This document shows, one piece after another, positions 61,401-64,000 of a stretch of 64,000 nt of DNA (position 1 is its first letter; every line of letters starts with the position of its first letter). The DNA is from Bimastos eiseni (taxonomy: Eukaryota > Annelida > Clitellata > Crassiclitellata > Lumbricidae), in assembly GCA_959347315.1 (NCBI GenBank), contig OY365808.1, positions 7,951,979 through 8,015,978 of the forward strand, given 5' to 3'. Made by a program: the position numbers and the translations under genes. The notes beneath the pieces are model-generated. The model was given only the letters and a program-made list of their open reading frames with translations, was not told where the DNA came from and made no database searches.

Positions 61401-63196
61401 TGGAACGGTAACATGAATGTCTAGACATACAGCTAAAATATTAGTGTTAATTATAAAATATCCACGTGGCGTCTTTAGATGTCTCACAAGGGTAGGCCTA
61501 GGCTACACGCGTTGTTTTGGCTGTATCAATAAGTTTGTATTGTCCACTTCGTTTAGAAATGGTTCAGCGATTTGAAGACACATTGTGGCTTACGTTGAGC
61601 AGATAATTTCTCTCCCACTTCCGTTTCGCTCCCCAGTCCTTTCGCTTTGATCGCAGGACATCGGCTGCAAAGACCTTCAGTTCGAAGGACGCTCGATCAT
61701 CAGATTTTATTGATTTCAGTATCATACCTGCACTCCACCTGTACCAAATGCAATGCGGTTAGCATCAACACGTCAAAAGGTTAGGTCGGGTCAGGTTCAT
61801 CTGATTGGCTGGTTTCGTGCTTTTCATGGTAGGCTCAAGGATATAGTGGGTTCAGTTATTAAAGCATTGGCTAGGACAGGTTGAATTTGGTTAGGCTGTT
61901 TTAGGTTAGGTTTCATGTAATTCAAGTCTATAAAAGTCAACTATCGTTGCTGACCAGTAGAGCTTTTACCGCTGCACACCAGAAGAGACATAGAGCGGAC
62001 TTGACATTCAAGCATATGATAAAGCATTCGATTAGACCCATATGGGCCCGATATGGGTATACACACTGTCATGGTCAGAAGTTCAGATTAGGTTGAGTTC
62101 ATCAATGCTCAAACAGAAGTTTCAGGATTTAGGCCTGCTACTAAAAAGGATATAGTGAATGAATTTTTAGTACATAACACTAAACATGCAAAACTGTGGC
62201 AGCCGATCAGAAAAGCCCGAGCTGATACTCGGAGATCGATAAGGAAGTTGCGACGATGTTGTTTACAAAATACCACTAACAACATTTTAATGTTGATAAC
62301 AACTGGAAATGAGGATTTCTAAACAGGAAAGAAGAAAGCACAATTGAAACAGAAACCTTTTGTGAATTTTCTTAAGTAATTCCACCATGCCAATGAGAAC
62401 CTGTGGCGGTGGAGGCCACACAAGTTTTCGTCCATAGCCGCTCGATCCCTGTGCACTTCTACAAGATAGTTAGTTCATTGACCATATCAATGCAAAATCT
62501 CTTTGACCTATGTGATTCCTTTTAAAAGAAGATAGGTGCAGAAGAGAGTAATATATTACATAATCTATATTATAGTCCATTTTAGATAACGCCACGAGGT
62601 AGCCATGGGCATGTAGTGTTAACGACGTCAGGCTGTAAACATAATAGGTGCCATAGCAAAGTCATGGCTGCGTCTAGACTGATCTAAATATACCGGATAA
62701 TGTAATGTAATCGAGCACCTTTCACGATATCTACAGAGACACACTCTGAGCTGGCATAAAATTAATGACGTTAAAATAGTGAACGAGTGAAATAAATCTG
62801 TTAGCAACACTATGCACAGTAAGCTGAAAAGAGTCACCAGTGGCACTGGCGACTTAGTGAGCCCACTCACAAGCGTTGGACCCACCGTCGACAGATGACA
62901 TGGATGTAGAAGCGCCAATACTCCAGAATATAAGTTGTTCAATTACGTTTGAACAATTGCTACCTTCTACGCAAAATTCTCCTTTAACAATAATATTTAG
63001 ATGATCCAATGACGATGTCTTTGTTACACTCTAAAGCTATGTCTATCGTAGTTATGTCAGAACTCTTTTATTAATAAGCAATCATACGGCCTTAATTCAC
63101 GGTGATCATAAGAGGGACGATAGTCAATTGAGTTTTCTTAAATACATACTTGCGTATATTCCACAGGTAGCAGCGCAATTTGTACCGTCTCCAGGC
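57445..63196 (-). CDS. MYO1D: Class I myosin (MYO1D-like), C-terminal part
   Basis: Exons in reading order on the - strand: 63196-63150, 62458-62357, 61738-61594, 60553-60452, 59473-59357, 58613-58465, 57595-57445 (stop TAA at 57445-57447). Phases agree throughout. The protein starts within the neck (AWRRYKLRCYLWNIRK, the last IQ-like helix). It continues with YGRKLVWPPPPQVL and KRWSAGMILKSI, matching RYYRRYKVKSY, YGKHVKWPTPPKVL and NRWRASQLIKSI of myosin ID. The TH1 tail follows with VLFACFVKKTNRFAKCADR, VTDKFIYKLDPKKKF and VTGVSIGPGPDQLLIIHL. It ends RGNDIALLWQ. The TH1 domain binds acidic membrane lipids; the ATPase motor moves on actin. The motor and most of the neck lie past the right edge. 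ID versus IG is not settled. Confidence 0.9.
60286..60425. mobile_element. hAT-like MITE, copy 2 (inverted)
   Basis: Starts CAGAGGAGGCGATC and ends GATCACCGCCCCTG. Flanks are CCTATTAT and TCTATTAT (7 of 8). It shares 'ggtgggggacacccaatgag' with the complement of 6609-6725. It lies in a myosin intron, ending about 27 bases from the exon at 60452-60553. Confidence 0.75.
61200..61285. repeat. AT/ATGT simple repeat
   Basis: Alternating TATA and TATG units in a myosin intron. The overlapping open frames on both strands (Tyr/Ile-rich) are artefacts. Confidence 0.93.
62695..62905 (-). mobile_element. LINE 3' tail repeat, copy 4
   Basis: 'gatatctacagagaca' plus 'gtgaacgagtgaaataaatc', 'aaaagagtcaccagtgg' and 'cgtcgacagatgacatgg', in the same order as at 15725-15975. 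It lies in a myosin intron. Confidence 0.65.
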
Positions 63197-64000
63197 CTAC
63201 AAAACGTATAAGTCAACACGCAAAACTTTTGAACACTATAGTCATACTGCATGGATATTTAATTATGCAAGGCTAACGGCGACTGCAGTCAAAAAACAGA
63301 ACTGGTCTAATATAATTTAACAGATGGCCTACTTTCATACGGTCTCCCTCACTAACAAAACATGTAGAATCACAAACATAGTTTTTTTCCAGCAGCAGAC
63401 GGACTAGGCCTATGCTAATCAAGCGTATTCTAGGTTTTACATTTTACCACAAATTCTACATCCCAGAAATAAATTAGGCTATATCCTCATTCTGTCATGG
63501 CGCATTGATCAGAGCTGCATAATTTAGCGCTCCCTCTGTTTCATTCAATGCATGTAGCAATTAAGCGCAATAGAATGAATTGGTGATCAATTCATTCTAT
63601 TCCTGTCTCACTAAAATATGAGCATGCTAAAATATGAGCATGCTAAAATAAGAGTACGCCAAAAAATAAGAAAACGGTAAAATAAGAGTAGGCCCCTACG
63701 CTAAAATACGAGTATGTTTTATATTCATATCCAAAGTAGCTGAGAAGCCGGTTTTGGATATCCTATAGGCATAGGCTATTTGCAGAGTCAAGCAGACCTA
63801 TTGAACACAACAATTAGATTGATCATTTTATTTCGCAATTCTCGCTGTTTTAGTATTAACTCTTACATACGTGTACAAATTGACAATTGTACATTGAAAT
63901 AATATCTTGTGCATGAAAAATGCAGTGTACAAAACCCCTCAGAGATTTCATTAGATTGGATTGAATACAATCCAATTTGGCCATAATGGGCTACATTAGA
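63197..64000. other. Myosin intron at the right edge, with a minisatellite
   Basis: No further myosin exon was recognised. At 63611-63716 about seven copies of a 15-mer near 'gctaaaataagagta' occur, some with 'atgagcatgc'. The next exon (IQ or motor) should lie beyond the window. Confidence 0.5.

Overview
The window is eukaryotic nuclear DNA: intron-rich, AT-rich and packed with microsatellites and small mobile elements. It carries four animal protein genes whose exons I joined by hand. Three are complete on the + strand and one is 5'-truncated on the - strand. For each complete gene the chosen exons sum to a whole number of codons ending in a stop (1248, 2316 and 3669 bases). The gene content, the LINE tails ending in a 'tatatagcgc' motif and the frequent TAGGCCT words suggest a marine invertebrate, perhaps a non-vertebrate deuterostome such as an echinoderm. 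That placement is inference. All homology statements come from recall of the families, not from a search.

Layout. 1-2048: upstream sequence with an RFX X-box-like site at 1926-1939. 2049-12510 (+): CSTPP1 (C11orf49 family), a regulator of the tubulin polyglutamylase complex, 9 exons, 415 aa. 12511-18634: intergenic, with LINE tails, a GAGACC-type repeat and a tetranucleotide array. 18635-29862 (+): an iRhom (RHBDF family) pseudoprotease, 12 exons, 771 aa. 29863-32641: intergenic with a second GAGACC repeat. 32642-56904 (+): a strawberry notch (SBNO) helicase-like protein, 32 exons, 1222 aa, with an unusual tail holding two PIP-box-like motifs and a terminal UBZ4-like zinc finger. 57445-63196 (-): the 3' end of a class I myosin (MYO1D-like), 7 exons covering the post-IQ region and TH1 tail; the motor domain lies beyond the right edge.

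The four genes do not form a pathway. CSTPP1 acts at centriolar satellites and microtubules, iRhom in ER-to-surface trafficking of membrane proteases, SBNO on chromatin, and MYO1D at actin and membrane. SBNO and the myosin converge, with stop codons 540 bp apart.

Mobile DNA includes 63-bp piggyBac-like MITEs (TTAA flanks), two hAT-like MITE families (8-bp duplications), a tandem pair of tRNA-derived SINEs, a 3'-truncated CR1/L2-type LINE with many dispersed 3' tails, and a foldback inverted repeat in an SBNO intron. The most interesting signals are the PIP/UBZ4 tail on SBNO, the serine retained in the iRhom GPxG motif, and the X-box before CSTPP1.
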